From Dryocola sp032051265 (lineage in GTDB: Bacteria; Pseudomonadota; Gammaproteobacteria; Enterobacterales; Enterobacteriaceae): a stretch of 64,000 nt of DNA. The stretch is taken from NCBI GenBank assembly GCA_032051265.1, contig DAMBYU010000002.1, positions 434,001 through 498,000 of the forward strand, read 5' to 3'. Both the position numbers and the translations under genes were made by a program. The notes beneath the pieces were generated by a model. The model was not told the origin of the DNA, searched no databases, and saw nothing but the letters and a program-made list of their open reading frames with translations. Each line of letters opens with the position of its first letter. Position 1 is the stretch's first letter. Positions 26,314 through 35,638 of this stretch are shown in pieces.

Positions 26314-27360
26314 ATGAATAAAACAGATGAACTGCGAACAGCGCGCATCGACAGCCTTGTCACACCCGCCGCTCTGGCCGACCGTTTGCCGGTATCGCCG
26401 GAGGTTGCGCAAAACGTTATCGCTTCCCGCCGCCGCATTGAAAAAATCCTTAACGGTGAAGACAAACGTCTGCTGGCGATCGTTGGTCCATGCTCCATTC
26501 ACGATCTGGATGCGGCAATGGATTATGCCCGTCGTCTTGAGACGATGCGCCAGAAACATGGCGATCGCCTTGAAATCGTCATGCGCACCTATTTTGAAAA
26601 ACCACGTACCGTAGTTGGCTGGAAGGGGCTGATCTCCGATCCGGAACTTAACGGCAGCTACCGCGTTAATCATGGTATCGAACAGGCCCGTCGTCTGCTG
26701 TTGCAGGTTAACGAGCTGGGCGTGCCTACGGCGACAGAATTCCTGGATATGGTGATCGGCCAGTTTATTGCCGATTTAATCAGCTGGGGCGCTATCGGCG
26801 CGCGGACCACCGAAAGCCAGATCCATCGCGAAATGGCCTCGGCTCTTTCCTGCCCGGTCGGCTTTAAAAACGGCACCGATGGCAATACCCGAATCGCCAT
26901 TGACGCCATTCGCGCAGCACGGGCAAGCCATATGTTCCTTTCGCCAGATAAACACGGGCAGATGACGATTTACCAGACCAGTGGCAACCCGTTTGGCCAC
27001 GTGATTATGCGTGGAGGGAAGCAGCCGAACTACCACGCGACGGATATCGCCGCAGCATGCGACAGCCTGCAGGAATTCGATTTGCCCGAGCAGCTGGTAA
27101 TTGATTTCAGCCACGGCAACTGCCAGAAACAGCACCGCCGCCAGCTTGAGGTCTGTGAAGAGGTGTGCAATCAGATCCGCAACGGATCACGCGCCATCGC
27201 CGGCGTGATGGCTGAAAGCTTTATTCGCGAAGGCACGCAGAAAATCGTCGCCGGACAGCCGCTGGTCTATGGCCAGTCGATTACCGATCCTTGCCTGAGC
27301 TGGGAAGATACCGAGACGCTGCTCGCGATGCTGGCCGACGCTACCGGTAGCCGCTTTTAA
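26314..27360 (+). CDS. aroH: DAHP synthase, tryptophan-sensitive
   Basis: A 348-aa type I 3-deoxy-D-arabino-heptulosonate-7-phosphate synthase, condensing PEP and erythrose 4-phosphate at the entry to the shikimate pathway. Visible are the metal/PEP residues in IVGPCSIHD, KPRTVVGWKGL, GARTTESQ and DFSHGNCQK. Sequence and the upstream TrpR operator point to AroH rather than AroF/AroG. The frame opens 24 codons earlier; ATG 26314 (MNKTDELRTARI) gives the E. coli length. Its ribosome binding site is weak (GAGA). Confidence 0.97.
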   Translation: MNKTDELRTARIDSLVTPAALADRLPVSPEVAQNVIASRRRIEKILNGEDKRLLAIVGPCSIHDLDAAMDYARRLETMRQKHGDRLEIVMRTYFEKPRTVVGWKGLISDPELNGSYRVNHGIEQARRLLLQVNELGVPTATEFLDMVIGQFIADLISWGAIGARTTESQIHREMASALSCPVGFKNGTDGNTRIAIDAIRAARASHMFLSPDKHGQMTIYQTSGNPFGHVIMRGGKQPNYHATDIAAACDSLQEFDLPEQLVIDFSHGNCQKQHRRQLEVCEEVCNQIRNGSRAIAGVMAESFIREGTQKIVAGQPLVYGQSITDPCLSWEDTETLLAMLADATGSRF

Positions 27361-27373
27361 GCTCTGCATGACA

Positions 27374-27405
27374 GGCGGATGTCGCCCGACGCATCCGCCA
27401 CTTTT
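27374..27405 (+). terminator. aroH terminator
   Basis: Stem GGCGGATG / CATCCGCC with a 10-nt loop followed by ACTTTTCC. The arm sequence resembles a REP-type palindrome, so it may be a REP element acting as terminator. Confidence 0.7.
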
Positions 27406-27485
27406 CCGCCCTTGCTCTGGCGCTCAATACTGGTCTATTCACAAGTTTCTTACAAATAACGCTTGCCGCTGAAACTCTGTTTATT

Positions 27486-27504
27486 GATAATGATTATCAT
27501 TGTT
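27486..27504 (+). promoter_or_regulatory. Fur box upstream of hemP-hmuRSTUV
   Basis: GATAATGATTATCATTGTT matches the 19-bp Fur consensus at 16 positions. It lies 35 bp before the hemP start, a promoter-blocking position, and predicts iron repression of the haem locus. Confidence 0.88.
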
Positions 27505-27538
27505 AAATTGATTGTCATTTGTATACAGAGTGGATCGT

Positions 27539-27703
27539 ATGGATAAGCCGTTCACCCCTTTAGCCCCTCAGCCCCCGGCTGAACCCCGTCAGATCGACAG
27601 CAAGACATTACTGGGTTCTGATGGTCGCGTTGTGATTGTTCACGAAGGCCAGCGGTATCTGTTAAGCCAGACCCAGGCCGGAAAGCTTATCCTGACCAAA
27701 TAA
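27539..27703 (+). CDS. hemP: Haemin uptake protein HemP
   Basis: A 54-aa HemP/YdiE-family protein. The conserved C-terminal half is present (IDSKTLLGSDGRVVIVHEGQRYLLSQTQAGKLILTK). The frame could start at a TTG 9 codons earlier; ATG 27539 is preferred. It follows the Fur box and precedes hmuR, the typical context. HemP proteins are linked to expression or function of haem uptake genes; the mechanism in this species is unknown. Confidence 0.93.
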   Translation: MDKPFTPLAPQPPAEPRQIDSKTLLGSDGRVVIVHEGQRYLLSQTQAGKLILTK

Positions 27704-27782
27704 ACTAAAAATTCTTCGCAAGCCACCCAGGTCATCCCCAGGCAGCCAGCACTTTTCGTTTTTTCTCATGGAGAGTTGCACT

Positions 27783-29756
27783 ATGCCATTTCTACATACA
27801 GCCAGATCCCGTCTGCCACTCCTGACAGTCGCGTTGTTCACCGCCCTGCCTGCCAGTGCAGACGATGAGATAACCGTTGTCGCCACAGGAAACCTTCGCA
27901 GCAGCTTTGAAGCGCCGATGATGGTCAGCGTTATTGATGCCGATACGCCAGGGGGACAAACATCCTCTTCCGCCGCGGACATGCTGCGCAAAATCCCGGG
28001 CATTACCCTTTCAGGCACTGGACGAACGAACGGCCAGGACATTTCCATGCGTGGTTACGATCGTCGTGGCGTGCTGACGCTGGTTGACGGCATTCGTCAG
28101 GGAACCGATACCGGACACCTGAACAGCACTTTCCTTGACCCGGCGCTGGTGAAGCGCATTGAGGTCGTACGCGGCCCTGGCGCGTTACTCTACGGCAGCG
28201 GTGCACTGGGCGGGGTCATCTCTTACGAAACTGCCGATGCGAGCGATCTGTTGTTCGACGGGCAAACCAGCGGGTATCGCCTGTTTGGTACAGGCGCCAC
28301 CGGCGACCACAGCATTGGCATGGGCGCCAGCGCCTTTGGCCGCACCGACAACCTGGACGGCGTAGTGTCCTGGTCAAGCCGCGATCGCGGTGATATTCGC
28401 CAGAGCGACGATGAAACGGCGCCCAACGATGAAAACATCAGCAACTTTCTCGCTAAAGGCAGCTGGCGCATCGACCCGGCCCAGTCGCTTTCAGGCTCCC
28501 TGCGCTATTACAATAACGACGCTCTGGAGCCGAAAAATCCGCAAACTACTGACGCAACCGCTGCAAACCCAATGGCGAATCGCTCAACTATTCAGCGTGA
28601 CGCGCAGGTGAAATACCATATTGGTCCGCAGAATAACGACTGGCTCAACGCTGATGCTACGGCTTACTGGTCGGAAGCGCGTATCAACGCCCAGTCCCAA
28701 ACCGATGGCGGTGAATTCCGTAAGCAGACAACCAAAGGCGGCAGGCTGGAAAACCGCAGCCGCCTGTTTAACGACAGCTTTGCTTCTCACCTGCTGACCT
28801 GGGGTGGCGAATATTATCGTCAGGAACAGCATCCGGGCGGGAATACCACCGGCTTCCCACAGGCGAAAATCGATTTCAGCTCCGGCTGGCTGCAGGATGA
28901 AATTACCCTGCGCGATATCCCGGTCTCCCTGCTCGCGGGCACACGCTATGACAACTACAGCGGCAGCAGCGACGGCTATGACGATGTTGACGCGGATAAA
29001 TGGTCATCCCGCGGCGCGATTTCCGTCACGCCAACCGACTGGTTGATGCTGTTCGGCTCTTACGCACAGGCCTTCCGCGCGCCAACCATGGGCGAAATGT
29101 ATAACGACGCCAGACACTTCTCGATTGGCAGCTTCTACACCAACTACTGGGTGCCGAACCCGAATCTGCGCCCTGAAACCAACGAAACGCAGGAGTACGG
29201 CTTCGGCCTGCGCTTTGACGATCTGCTGCTGGCAAACGACGGCGTCGAGTTCAAAGCCAGCTACTTTGATACCAACGCGAAGGACTACATCTCCACTACA
29301 GTAGACTTCGCCCAGGCCACTACCATGTCTTACAACGTGCCGGACGCCAAAATCTGGGGCTGGGACATGTCGGCGAAGTACACCAGCGACCTGTTCAGCC
29401 TTGACGTGGCGTATAACCGCACCCGTGGTAAAGATCGGGATACCGGCGAGTGGATTTCAAGCCTGAACCCGGACACCGTCACCAGCGTTCTGGACATTCC
29501 CGTCGCGCAGAGCGGTTTCTCCGTGGGCTGGGTGGGCACCTTTGCAGAACGCTCAACGCACATCAGCAGCAGCTACGGCGCGCAACCGGGCTACGGCGTA
29601 AACGATTTCTACGTCAGCTACCGCGGCCAGCAACAGCTACGCGGCCTGACCACCTCGCTTGTGTTCGCTAACGCCTTCGATAAAGCCTACTGGTCGCCTC
29701 AGGGCCTTCCACAGGATGGTCGTAACGGCAAAATCTTCGTTAGTTATCAATGGTAA
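27783..29756 (+). CDS. hmuR: TonB-dependent haem receptor HmuR
   Basis: A 657-aa outer-membrane receptor: signal peptide (residues about 1-27, ending PASA), TonB box (DEITVVA), plug domain, then a 22-strand-type barrel ending FVSYQW with a terminal aromatic residue. The haem-receptor landmarks FRAP (AFRAPTMGEMY) and NPNL (VPNPNLRPETNE) are both present. An ATG 5 codons upstream (27768) is possible; ATG 27783 gives a cleaner signal peptide. It brings haem across the outer membrane with TonB-ExbBD energy. hmuS follows 10 bp later. Confidence 0.95.
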   Translation: MPFLHTARSRLPLLTVALFTALPASADDEITVVATGNLRSSFEAPMMVSVIDADTPGGQTSSSAADMLRKIPGITLSGTGRTNGQDISMRGYDRRGVLTLVDGIRQGTDTGHLNSTFLDPALVKRIEVVRGPGALLYGSGALGGVISYETADASDLLFDGQTSGYRLFGTGATGDHSIGMGASAFGRTDNLDGVVSWSSRDRGDIRQSDDETAPNDENISNFLAKGSWRIDPAQSLSGSLRYYNNDALEPKNPQTTDATAANPMANRSTIQRDAQVKYHIGPQNNDWLNADATAYWSEARINAQSQTDGGEFRKQTTKGGRLENRSRLFNDSFASHLLTWGGEYYRQEQHPGGNTTGFPQAKIDFSSGWLQDEITLRDIPVSLLAGTRYDNYSGSSDGYDDVDADKWSSRGAISVTPTDWLMLFGSYAQAFRAPTMGEMYNDARHFSIGSFYTNYWVPNPNLRPETNETQEYGFGLRFDDLLLANDGVEFKASYFDTNAKDYISTTVDFAQATTMSYNVPDAKIWGWDMSAKYTSDLFSLDVAYNRTRGKDRDTGEWISSLNPDTVTSVLDIPVAQSGFSVGWVGTFAERSTHISSSYGAQPGYGVNDFYVSYRGQQQLRGLTTSLVFANAFDKAYWSPQGLPQDGRNGKIFVSYQW

Positions 29757-29766
29757 GGAGCATCGC

Positions 29767-30798
29767 ATGACTCAACGTTATGACAACTGGCTGCAGCTTA
29801 AGCAGCACCATCCTAAGAAATACGCCCGCGATATCGCAAAGCTTATGAACATCAGCGAAGCTGAACTAACGCACACCCGCGTCGGGCAAGATGCCTGGCG
29901 CTTAAAGGGTGAACCCCGCGATATTCTGGCGGCGCTGGAAAGCGTGGGCGAAACCAACTCTATCTGCCGTAACGAGTATGCGGTGCATGAGCAGGTTGGC
30001 CGCTATGAGAATCAGCACCTTGCGGGTCACGCAGGTCTGGTGCTGAACCCGCGAGCGCTGGATTTACGCCTGTTTCTGCATCAGTGGGCAAGCGCTTTTC
30101 ATCTGCGCGAAGCCGCTACACGCGGCGAGCGTCAGAGCATTCAGTTTTTTGATCGCCAGGGCGATGCGCTGCTAAAGGTTTACACCACAGATAACACCGA
30201 TTTCAGCGCGTGGGGACAAATACTGGCGAAATTCATTTATGCGGACAACCCGTCGCTGGAGCTGAAACCGGCGGAAAACGTCGTGATGACGCCCGCACCA
30301 GATGCCCGCCAGGTGGAAGCTGAATGGCGCACCATGCGCGACGTCCATCAGTTCTTCGCCCTGCTTAAACGTCATCAGCTCACTCGTCAGCAGGCGTTCC
30401 GTCTGGTTGCGGACGATCTCGCTCAGCAGGTGGATAACAGCGCGCTGGAACAGGTGCTGCAGCGGGCGTTGCAGGACAAAAACGAGATCATGATTTTTGT
30501 CGGCAACCGTGGCTGCGTGCAGATCTTCACCGGCGTGGTGGAGAAAATTGTGCCGACGGATAACTGGATAAATATCTTCAACCCTGCGTTCACCCTGCAT
30601 CTGATGGCCGATACCATCGCGGAAAGCTGGGTTACCCGTAAACCAGGCGCCGATGGTTTTGTTACAAGCCTTGAGCTGTTTGCCGCAGACGGCACGCAAA
30701 TCGCCCAGCTCTACGGCCAGCGCACCGAAGGCCATCCGGAACAGCAGCTGTGGCGTACTCAGCTGGAGGCGTTGACCAGCAAAGGGCTGGCGGCATGA
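29767..30798 (+). CDS. hmuS: Haemin degradation/trafficking protein HmuS
   Basis: A 343-aa HemS/HmuS/ChuS-family cytoplasmic haem protein made of two repeated halves (LVLNPRALDLRLFLHQW in the first, GCVQIFTGVVEKI in the second). It binds incoming haem and, in homologues, breaks it down or passes it on. ATG 29767 has AAGGAG 6 nt before it; the longer open frame overlaps hmuR and is not credible. Its stop overlaps the hmuT start (ATGA). Confidence 0.95.
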   Translation: MTQRYDNWLQLKQHHPKKYARDIAKLMNISEAELTHTRVGQDAWRLKGEPRDILAALESVGETNSICRNEYAVHEQVGRYENQHLAGHAGLVLNPRALDLRLFLHQWASAFHLREAATRGERQSIQFFDRQGDALLKVYTTDNTDFSAWGQILAKFIYADNPSLELKPAENVVMTPAPDARQVEAEWRTMRDVHQFFALLKRHQLTRQQAFRLVADDLAQQVDNSALEQVLQRALQDKNEIMIFVGNRGCVQIFTGVVEKIVPTDNWINIFNPAFTLHLMADTIAESWVTRKPGADGFVTSLELFAADGTQIAQLYGQRTEGHPEQQLWRTQLEALTSKGLAA

Positions 30799-31610
30799 AG
30801 CGCTGGCTGGCCGTCCTGCTTGCGTTGCCGGTATTGGTCAACGCCGCCGAACGCGTGGTGACTATCGGCGGCGACGTTACGGAAATTGCTTTTGCTTTAG
30901 GGTCGGGCGAACAGCTGGTCGCCCGTGACAGCACCAGCCTGCATCCAGCCGCCGCGACCAGGCTTCCGGACGTCGGCTATATGCGCCAGCTCAACGCCGA
31001 AGGGATTCTTGCCATGCGACCGGACCTGGTGCTGGCAAGCGCGCAGGCGAAGCCATCGCTGGCGCTGGAGCAGGTTGCGGCAAGCAACGTTGCCGTGGTG
31101 ACGGTTCCGGCCGATAACTCGCCGGGCGGCATCGAAAGCAAAATCAGGGCGGTGGCAAAAGCGCTGGGCAAAACGGTACAGGGCGAAGCGCTGCGTAAAG
31201 AGGTCAGCAATAAAATGGCCGCTATTCCAGCGCGGCCGTTGCCGGTAAAAGTGCTGTTTATCATGAGTCACGGTGGTATGGCCGCCATGGCCGCAGGACA
31301 ACAAACCGCCGCCGATGCCGCGATTCGTGCCGCCGGTTTGCAGAATGCCATGCAGGGATTTAACCGCTATCAGCCGCTTTCCCAGGAGGGCGTTATCGCC
31401 AGCCAGCCTGCGCTGGTTCTGCTAACGCAAGCGGGCGTAAAAACGCTGGGCGGGGAGAGCAATGTCTGGGCGCTGCCGGGTCTGGCACAGACCCCGGCGG
31501 GGAAAAGTCAGCAGTTGCTGGTGGTGGATGATATGGCCCTGCTGGGTTTTGGCCTGCAAACGCCGGACGCCATTCTTGCGCTACGTAAAAAAGCGGAGCA
31601 GCTTCCGTGA
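30795..31610 (+). CDS. hmuT: Periplasmic haem-binding protein HmuT
   Basis: A 271-aa class III periplasmic binding protein (TroA/BtuF-like) with a signal peptide (MKRWLAVLLALPVLVNA). Two lobes are visible: RVVTIGGDVTEIAFALG in the N-lobe and LLVVDDMALLGFG near the end. The conserved Tyr likely to ligate haem sits in PDVGYMRQL. It delivers haem to HmuUV. The start codon overlaps the hmuS stop by 4 bp and its own stop overlaps the hmuU GTG start. Confidence 0.95.
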   Translation: MKRWLAVLLALPVLVNAAERVVTIGGDVTEIAFALGSGEQLVARDSTSLHPAAATRLPDVGYMRQLNAEGILAMRPDLVLASAQAKPSLALEQVAASNVAVVTVPADNSPGGIESKIRAVAKALGKTVQGEALRKEVSNKMAAIPARPLPVKVLFIMSHGGMAAMAAGQQTAADAAIRAAGLQNAMQGFNRYQPLSQEGVIASQPALVLLTQAGVKTLGGESNVWALPGLAQTPAGKSQQLLVVDDMALLGFGLQTPDAILALRKKAEQLP

Positions 31611-32608
31611 TACACCGCCCTCTGCCCTGCCAGGCGCTCTGGTTGTTGGGTCTGACGCTGCTGATTCTGGCGCTGGTGGCCACCAGTCTTGGCGCAATGC
31701 GGCTTTCCATCGCCGTATTATGGCAGGCGCCAGATGAAGCGCTGCGCTTTATCTGGCTTAACATTCGCCTGCCGCGGGTGCTGCTGGCGGCGCTGGTGGG
31801 AGGCGCGCTGGCGCTATCCGGCTGTGTGATGCAGGGGCTGTTCCGTAATCCGCTTGCCGATCCGGGTCTGCTTGGCATCAGCAGCGGTGCTGCGCTGGCC
31901 GTGGGCTTGTCTGTTGTGCTGCCGCTGGCGTTGCCTGCGGTAGTGGCGCTTTATGCGCCGATGCTGGCCGCCTTTCTGGGCAGCCTTGCCGTCACGCTGG
32001 TGATTTTTTTCCTCAGCCGACAGGGCAACAATAGCCTCTCCCGCCTTTTGTTGGCAGGAATTGCGATAAATGCCCTATGCGGTGCCGCGGTGGGCGTGCT
32101 TTCCTGGACCAGCAACGACGCTCAGCTCAGGCAGCTCTCCCTGTGGGGCATGGGCAGCCTCGGCCAGGCGCAGTGGGCAACGCTGCTTGCCACGGCCTCA
32201 TTTATTCTTCCCGCCTCGCTCGGCATCGCGTTTCTCGCCTCCCGGCTCAATCTTTTGCAGCTGGGTGATGAAGAGGCGCATTACCTGGGTGTAGACGTGA
32301 AGCGAACCCAACGGCGATTACTGATCCTCAGCGCCCTGCTCGTCGCGGCGGCGGTGGCGGTAAGCGGCGTCATTGGCTTTGTCGGGCTGGTTATCCCGCA
32401 TCTGGTAAGGATGTGGCTGGGTGCCGATCATCGCTGGCTGATCCCAGGCTCGGTGCTCGCAGGCGCCATGCTGCTGCTGGTTGCCGATACGCTCGCCCGC
32501 ACGATGGTTGCGCCCGCTGAAATGCCGGTTGGTTTGCTGACCAGCCTGCTCGGCGGCCCGTGGTTTTTAGCGCTGATTTTCCGTCAGCGGAGGGAAAATG
32601 ATGGCTGA
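31607..32608 (+). CDS. hmuU: Haem ABC transporter permease HmuU
   Basis: A 333-aa FecCD-family permease with about 10 helices. Family signatures are RLPRVLLAALVGGALALSGCVMQG near the N-terminus and GVIGFVGLVIPHLVR near the C-terminus. The start is GTG 31607 with GGAG 8 nt before it, overlapping the hmuT stop (GTGA). It forms the haem channel in the inner membrane with HmuV. Confidence 0.95.
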   Translation: MIHRPLPCQALWLLGLTLLILALVATSLGAMRLSIAVLWQAPDEALRFIWLNIRLPRVLLAALVGGALALSGCVMQGLFRNPLADPGLLGISSGAALAVGLSVVLPLALPAVVALYAPMLAAFLGSLAVTLVIFFLSRQGNNSLSRLLLAGIAINALCGAAVGVLSWTSNDAQLRQLSLWGMGSLGQAQWATLLATASFILPASLGIAFLASRLNLLQLGDEEAHYLGVDVKRTQRRLLILSALLVAAAVAVSGVIGFVGLVIPHLVRMWLGADHRWLIPGSVLAGAMLLLVADTLARTMVAPAEMPVGLLTSLLGGPWFLALIFRQRRENDG

Positions 32609-33380
32609 TATTTTACAGGCCCGGCATGTCTCGCTGCATGCAGGATCACGCCTGCTGCTTGATGACGTTAATCTTTCGCTCGCTCCCGGCGAAGTGGTTG
32701 CGCTTATCGGCCCTAACGGCGCGGGTAAATCAACGCTGTTACGCGTGCTGACGGGCTACCAGCTGCCGGACGGCGGCAGCATAAGCCTTGCGGCACGCCC
32801 GCTTGAGGAGTGGTCGAACGAGGCTCTTTCACGCCAGCGTGCGGTTATGCGTCAGCGCAGCGGCATGGCGTTTAGCTGGAGAGTCGAAGAGGTTATTGCG
32901 CTGGGACGAGCCCCGTGGCCGGCGGATGATACCCAACGCGTCGTCCATGAGGTAATGGCGTTAACCGGAAGCGATTCGCTTGCCGGGCGCGATTTTTGCC
33001 AGCTTTCAGGCGGCGAGCAGCAGCGGGTACAGCTGGCGCGGGCGCTGGCACAGCTCTGGCACAACGGTCAGCCCCACGGCTGGCTATTTCTTGATGAACC
33101 GACGTCTGCGCTGGACCTCTACCATCAGCAGCATATTTTGCGTTTGCTGCGCAGGCTGGCGTTAGCGGGCACGCTTTCAGTCTGTATCGTGGTTCACGAT
33201 CTGAATCTGGCGGCGCTGTGGGCCGATCGTATCATCCTGCTGCACGGCGGAAGGTTAGTTGCGCAAGGCTCGCCACAGCAGGTGCTTAACGAAACGACCC
33301 TCACGCAGTGGTATCAGGCGGAGCTTAAGGTGTTCAGCCATCCTGAACACCCGGTGCCTCAGGTCTGGCTCCAGCAGTAA
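32598..33380 (+). CDS. hmuV: Haem ABC transporter ATPase HmuV
   Basis: A 260-aa ABC ATPase. Walker A is GPNGAGKST, the signature is LSGGEQQR, Walker B is GWLFLDEPTSALD and the switch His is in VVHDLN. It starts inside hmuU (11-bp overlap) at ATGATG behind GGAGGG; the second ATG (32601) is equally possible. Last gene of the haem locus. Its stop codon abuts the stop codon of the convergent selO with no gap. Confidence 0.96.
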   Translation: MMADILQARHVSLHAGSRLLLDDVNLSLAPGEVVALIGPNGAGKSTLLRVLTGYQLPDGGSISLAARPLEEWSNEALSRQRAVMRQRSGMAFSWRVEEVIALGRAPWPADDTQRVVHEVMALTGSDSLAGRDFCQLSGGEQQRVQLARALAQLWHNGQPHGWLFLDEPTSALDLYHQQHILRLLRRLALAGTLSVCIVVHDLNLAALWADRIILLHGGRLVAQGSPQQVLNETTLTQWYQAELKVFSHPEHPVPQVWLQQ

Positions 33381-33391
33381 TCAGCTGGAGC
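33368..33391. terminator. Hairpin shared by hmuV and selO ends
   Basis: Perfect 8-bp inverted repeat GCTCCAGC / GCTGGAGC whose 8-nt loop contains both stop codons. It lacks T-runs on either strand, so it may be a 3'-end stabiliser or a weak terminator. Confidence 0.5.
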
Positions 33392-34841
33392 AGCTGACTT
33401 CCAGGCGTTTGCCCCAGTCCGGCGGTCGCTGGGTTAACTCCCCTTCATGCTCGGCAAACGGCTGGCTCAGCGCCTCATGCAGGCGCGCCAGCTCGCTTAT
33501 ATCTCCCTGCTCGGCGCCGTCAATCGCACGCTGCGCCAGCCAGTTCCGCAGCACCAGCGAAGGATTGGCGGCCTTCATTGCTTTTTGCCGTTCGGCATCA
33601 TCTAGCTGTTCAATTTGCAGCCGTTCACGATAGCGAGTAAACCAGCTATCGAAGCTTGCGCGATCGATAAACTCATCCCGTAGCGGCGAACTCGCATCGT
33701 TCTGCTCGGTCAGGCTCAGCATGCGGAACGTGCGTGTGTAATCGCTGCTTTCTTTAGCCATCAGCCCGAACAGCTCCGTGAGGATTTCGTTGTCCGCTTT
33801 CTGTTCCGTGCAAAAGCCCAGTTTGGCGCGCATCTGGATGCCGAAAGCGCGCATCAGTTCGTACTGATAAAGCTCCAGCGCCTCGTTCAGGGCGTCAACC
33901 GCAATAAATGGCGACAGCGTCTGCGCCAGACGCTGCAAATTCCACAGGCCAACGGCAGGCTGGTTATCGAAAGCGTATCGTCCCTGATGATCGGAGTGGT
34001 TACAGATATAGTCCGGCTGATAATCGTCCAGGAAACCGTACGGACCGTAATCCATTGTCAGACCGAGAATCGACATGTTGTCCGTATTCATCACGCCATG
34101 CGCAAAGCCGACGGTTTGCCAGTGGGCAATCAGCTTTGCCGTGCGCCCGACGACATCCCTGAACCAGAGTTCGTAGCCTTCCTTGTGTCCCACCAGTTCG
34201 GGCCAGTGATGTTCGATAACGTAATCCGCCAGCTGCTGGACTTTTTCCGGCTCGCGGCGGTAATAGAAGTGTTCGAAATGGCCGAAACGCACATGGCTTT
34301 CTGCCACGCGTAGCAGCATGGCACCCTGTTCAGTGGTTTCACGTCGTACAGGCGTGTCGCTGGTCACGATGGTGAGCGCGCGCGTTGTCGGGATGCCCAG
34401 GGCGTGCATAGCTTCGCTGGCAAGAAATTCGCGGATGGTGGAACGCAGCACGGCTCGCCCGTCACCCATACGCGAATAAGGCGTAAGGCCCGCCCCTTTA
34501 AGATGCCAGTCAACTTTACGGCCATCTTTAAGCAGCTGCTCGCCCAGGAGAATACCGCGCCCATCCCCAAGCTGGCCTGCCCAGACGCCAAACTGGTGCC
34601 CGCTGTAAACCTGGGCTAAAGGTTGCATGCCCGCAAGCAGCGTTTCGCCGCTCCAGATACCGACATGAGCGGCATCAAACAGCGAGGCATCCAGTCCGAG
34701 ATCGGCTGCGAGCTGGCGGTTGTGATAAAGCAAACGTGCGTTATGCAGCGGCGTTGGTTTGAGTTCGCTATAAAAACCGGGTAACTCGTTACGCCAGCTG
34801 TTGTTAAACACGATATTGTCAAATGCGGGGTTATCAGTCAT
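33381..34841 (-). CDS. selO: Protein adenylyltransferase SelO (YdiU)
   Basis: A 486-aa SelO-family pseudokinase that transfers AMP from ATP to protein Ser/Thr/Tyr residues. The glycine-rich loop and catalytic segments are visible (QLGDGRGILLGEQ, LKGAGLTPYSRMGDGRAVLRS, GVMNTDNMSILGLTMDYGPYGF). The C-terminus ends SCSS; the Cys occupies the place of selenocysteine in some homologues. ATG 34841 has AGGAGG upstream; the 44-codon longer frame is rejected. E. coli SelO is 478 aa. Nested convergent with hmuV. Confidence 0.96.
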   Translation of the reverse strand: MTDNPAFDNIVFNNSWRNELPGFYSELKPTPLHNARLLYHNRQLAADLGLDASLFDAAHVGIWSGETLLAGMQPLAQVYSGHQFGVWAGQLGDGRGILLGEQLLKDGRKVDWHLKGAGLTPYSRMGDGRAVLRSTIREFLASEAMHALGIPTTRALTIVTSDTPVRRETTEQGAMLLRVAESHVRFGHFEHFYYRREPEKVQQLADYVIEHHWPELVGHKEGYELWFRDVVGRTAKLIAHWQTVGFAHGVMNTDNMSILGLTMDYGPYGFLDDYQPDYICNHSDHQGRYAFDNQPAVGLWNLQRLAQTLSPFIAVDALNEALELYQYELMRAFGIQMRAKLGFCTEQKADNEILTELFGLMAKESSDYTRTFRMLSLTEQNDASSPLRDEFIDRASFDSWFTRYRERLQIEQLDDAERQKAMKAANPSLVLRNWLAQRAIDGAEQGDISELARLHEALSQPFAEHEGELTQRPPDWGKRLEVSCSS

Positions 34842-34912
34842 GGAGCCTCCTGACTGATAGTGTAGTGTCTTCACGGCTATATGAACACGGTGAGGTTGCA
34901 GGGTCTTTATAG

Positions 34913-35638
34913 CTAGAAATCCTGGCGAGGCAGGAGTAGCTCCGCTAATGATTCCGGCGGCACTGCGGGCCAAAGGTTGCCCTGCATTGCGTTAAAGCCC
35001 GGCAGACAGGCCTTCGTTCGTGAAGCATCGTCATCAATACCTGCAATAATCAGGTGGCGACAAAACGGTGAGAGCTGATCCTTAATGGCCTGCATAAAGG
35101 GGACAAATGAATGCTCATGAATTTGCTTATGGATAAAACCCTTGTCGAGCATAACTGAGGTAAACAACCCATCAAAAATTGACTTTGTGGTTGCGATACC
35201 GGCACCAAAATTCTCCAGCACCAGCGGAAAAAGTTTACCTGTTTCCCGCAGGCGAAGATTGTCACTCCCCAGATTTAAATCTGCAAAGCTTTCACAAATT
35301 GTTAACTCAATGAAGGGCAATCTTCTGAGTCGGGTAATTAGTGCTTGCCGGGAAAGAATAGTATCCGCAATATTTTCATTTATATTTATCCAGGCAAGGA
35401 TCGGCTGAGCCATAAACAAATGTTGATAGTTTTCGAGTAACGATAACTTTTCGCAGAACAACTCTAATTCCTGTTCCGCACTTATATGAGGAAGTACCAG
35501 TTCCGTAGGAATACGGACCGGGGTATCGACACCGACAAAATTCGTGATTACCTGAACCGCAAACAGTTGGCCTGCCGGCAAACGCACTGGCAGGAAACAG
35601 AAATGGGAATGATAAACGATATCCAGTGAGACGATCAT
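34913..35638 (-). CDS. ydiV: Degenerate EAL-domain protein YdiV (RflP)-like
   Basis: A 241-aa single EAL-like domain protein aligned with E. coli YdiV in length, position (after selO) and residues such as FIELTICE, GLFTSVMLDKGFI and GNLWPAVP. The catalytic EAL signature is missing: the first motif reads AVQVITNF, with Gln in place of Glu, so c-di-GMP hydrolysis is not expected. In E. coli/Salmonella YdiV binds FlhD and blocks flagellar gene activation. The ribosome binding site is weak. Confidence 0.85.
   Translation of the reverse strand: MIVSLDIVYHSHFCFLPVRLPAGQLFAVQVITNFVGVDTPVRIPTELVLPHISAEQELELFCEKLSLLENYQHLFMAQPILAWININENIADTILSRQALITRLRRLPFIELTICESFADLNLGSDNLRLRETGKLFPLVLENFGAGIATTKSIFDGLFTSVMLDKGFIHKQIHEHSFVPFMQAIKDQLSPFCRHLIIAGIDDDASRTKACLPGFNAMQGNLWPAVPPESLAELLLPRQDF

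Noticed and set aside
27361..27485. Short mobile or REP cluster after aroH
   Set aside because: Only a single palindrome is present and it works as a terminator; no repeat array or transposase.
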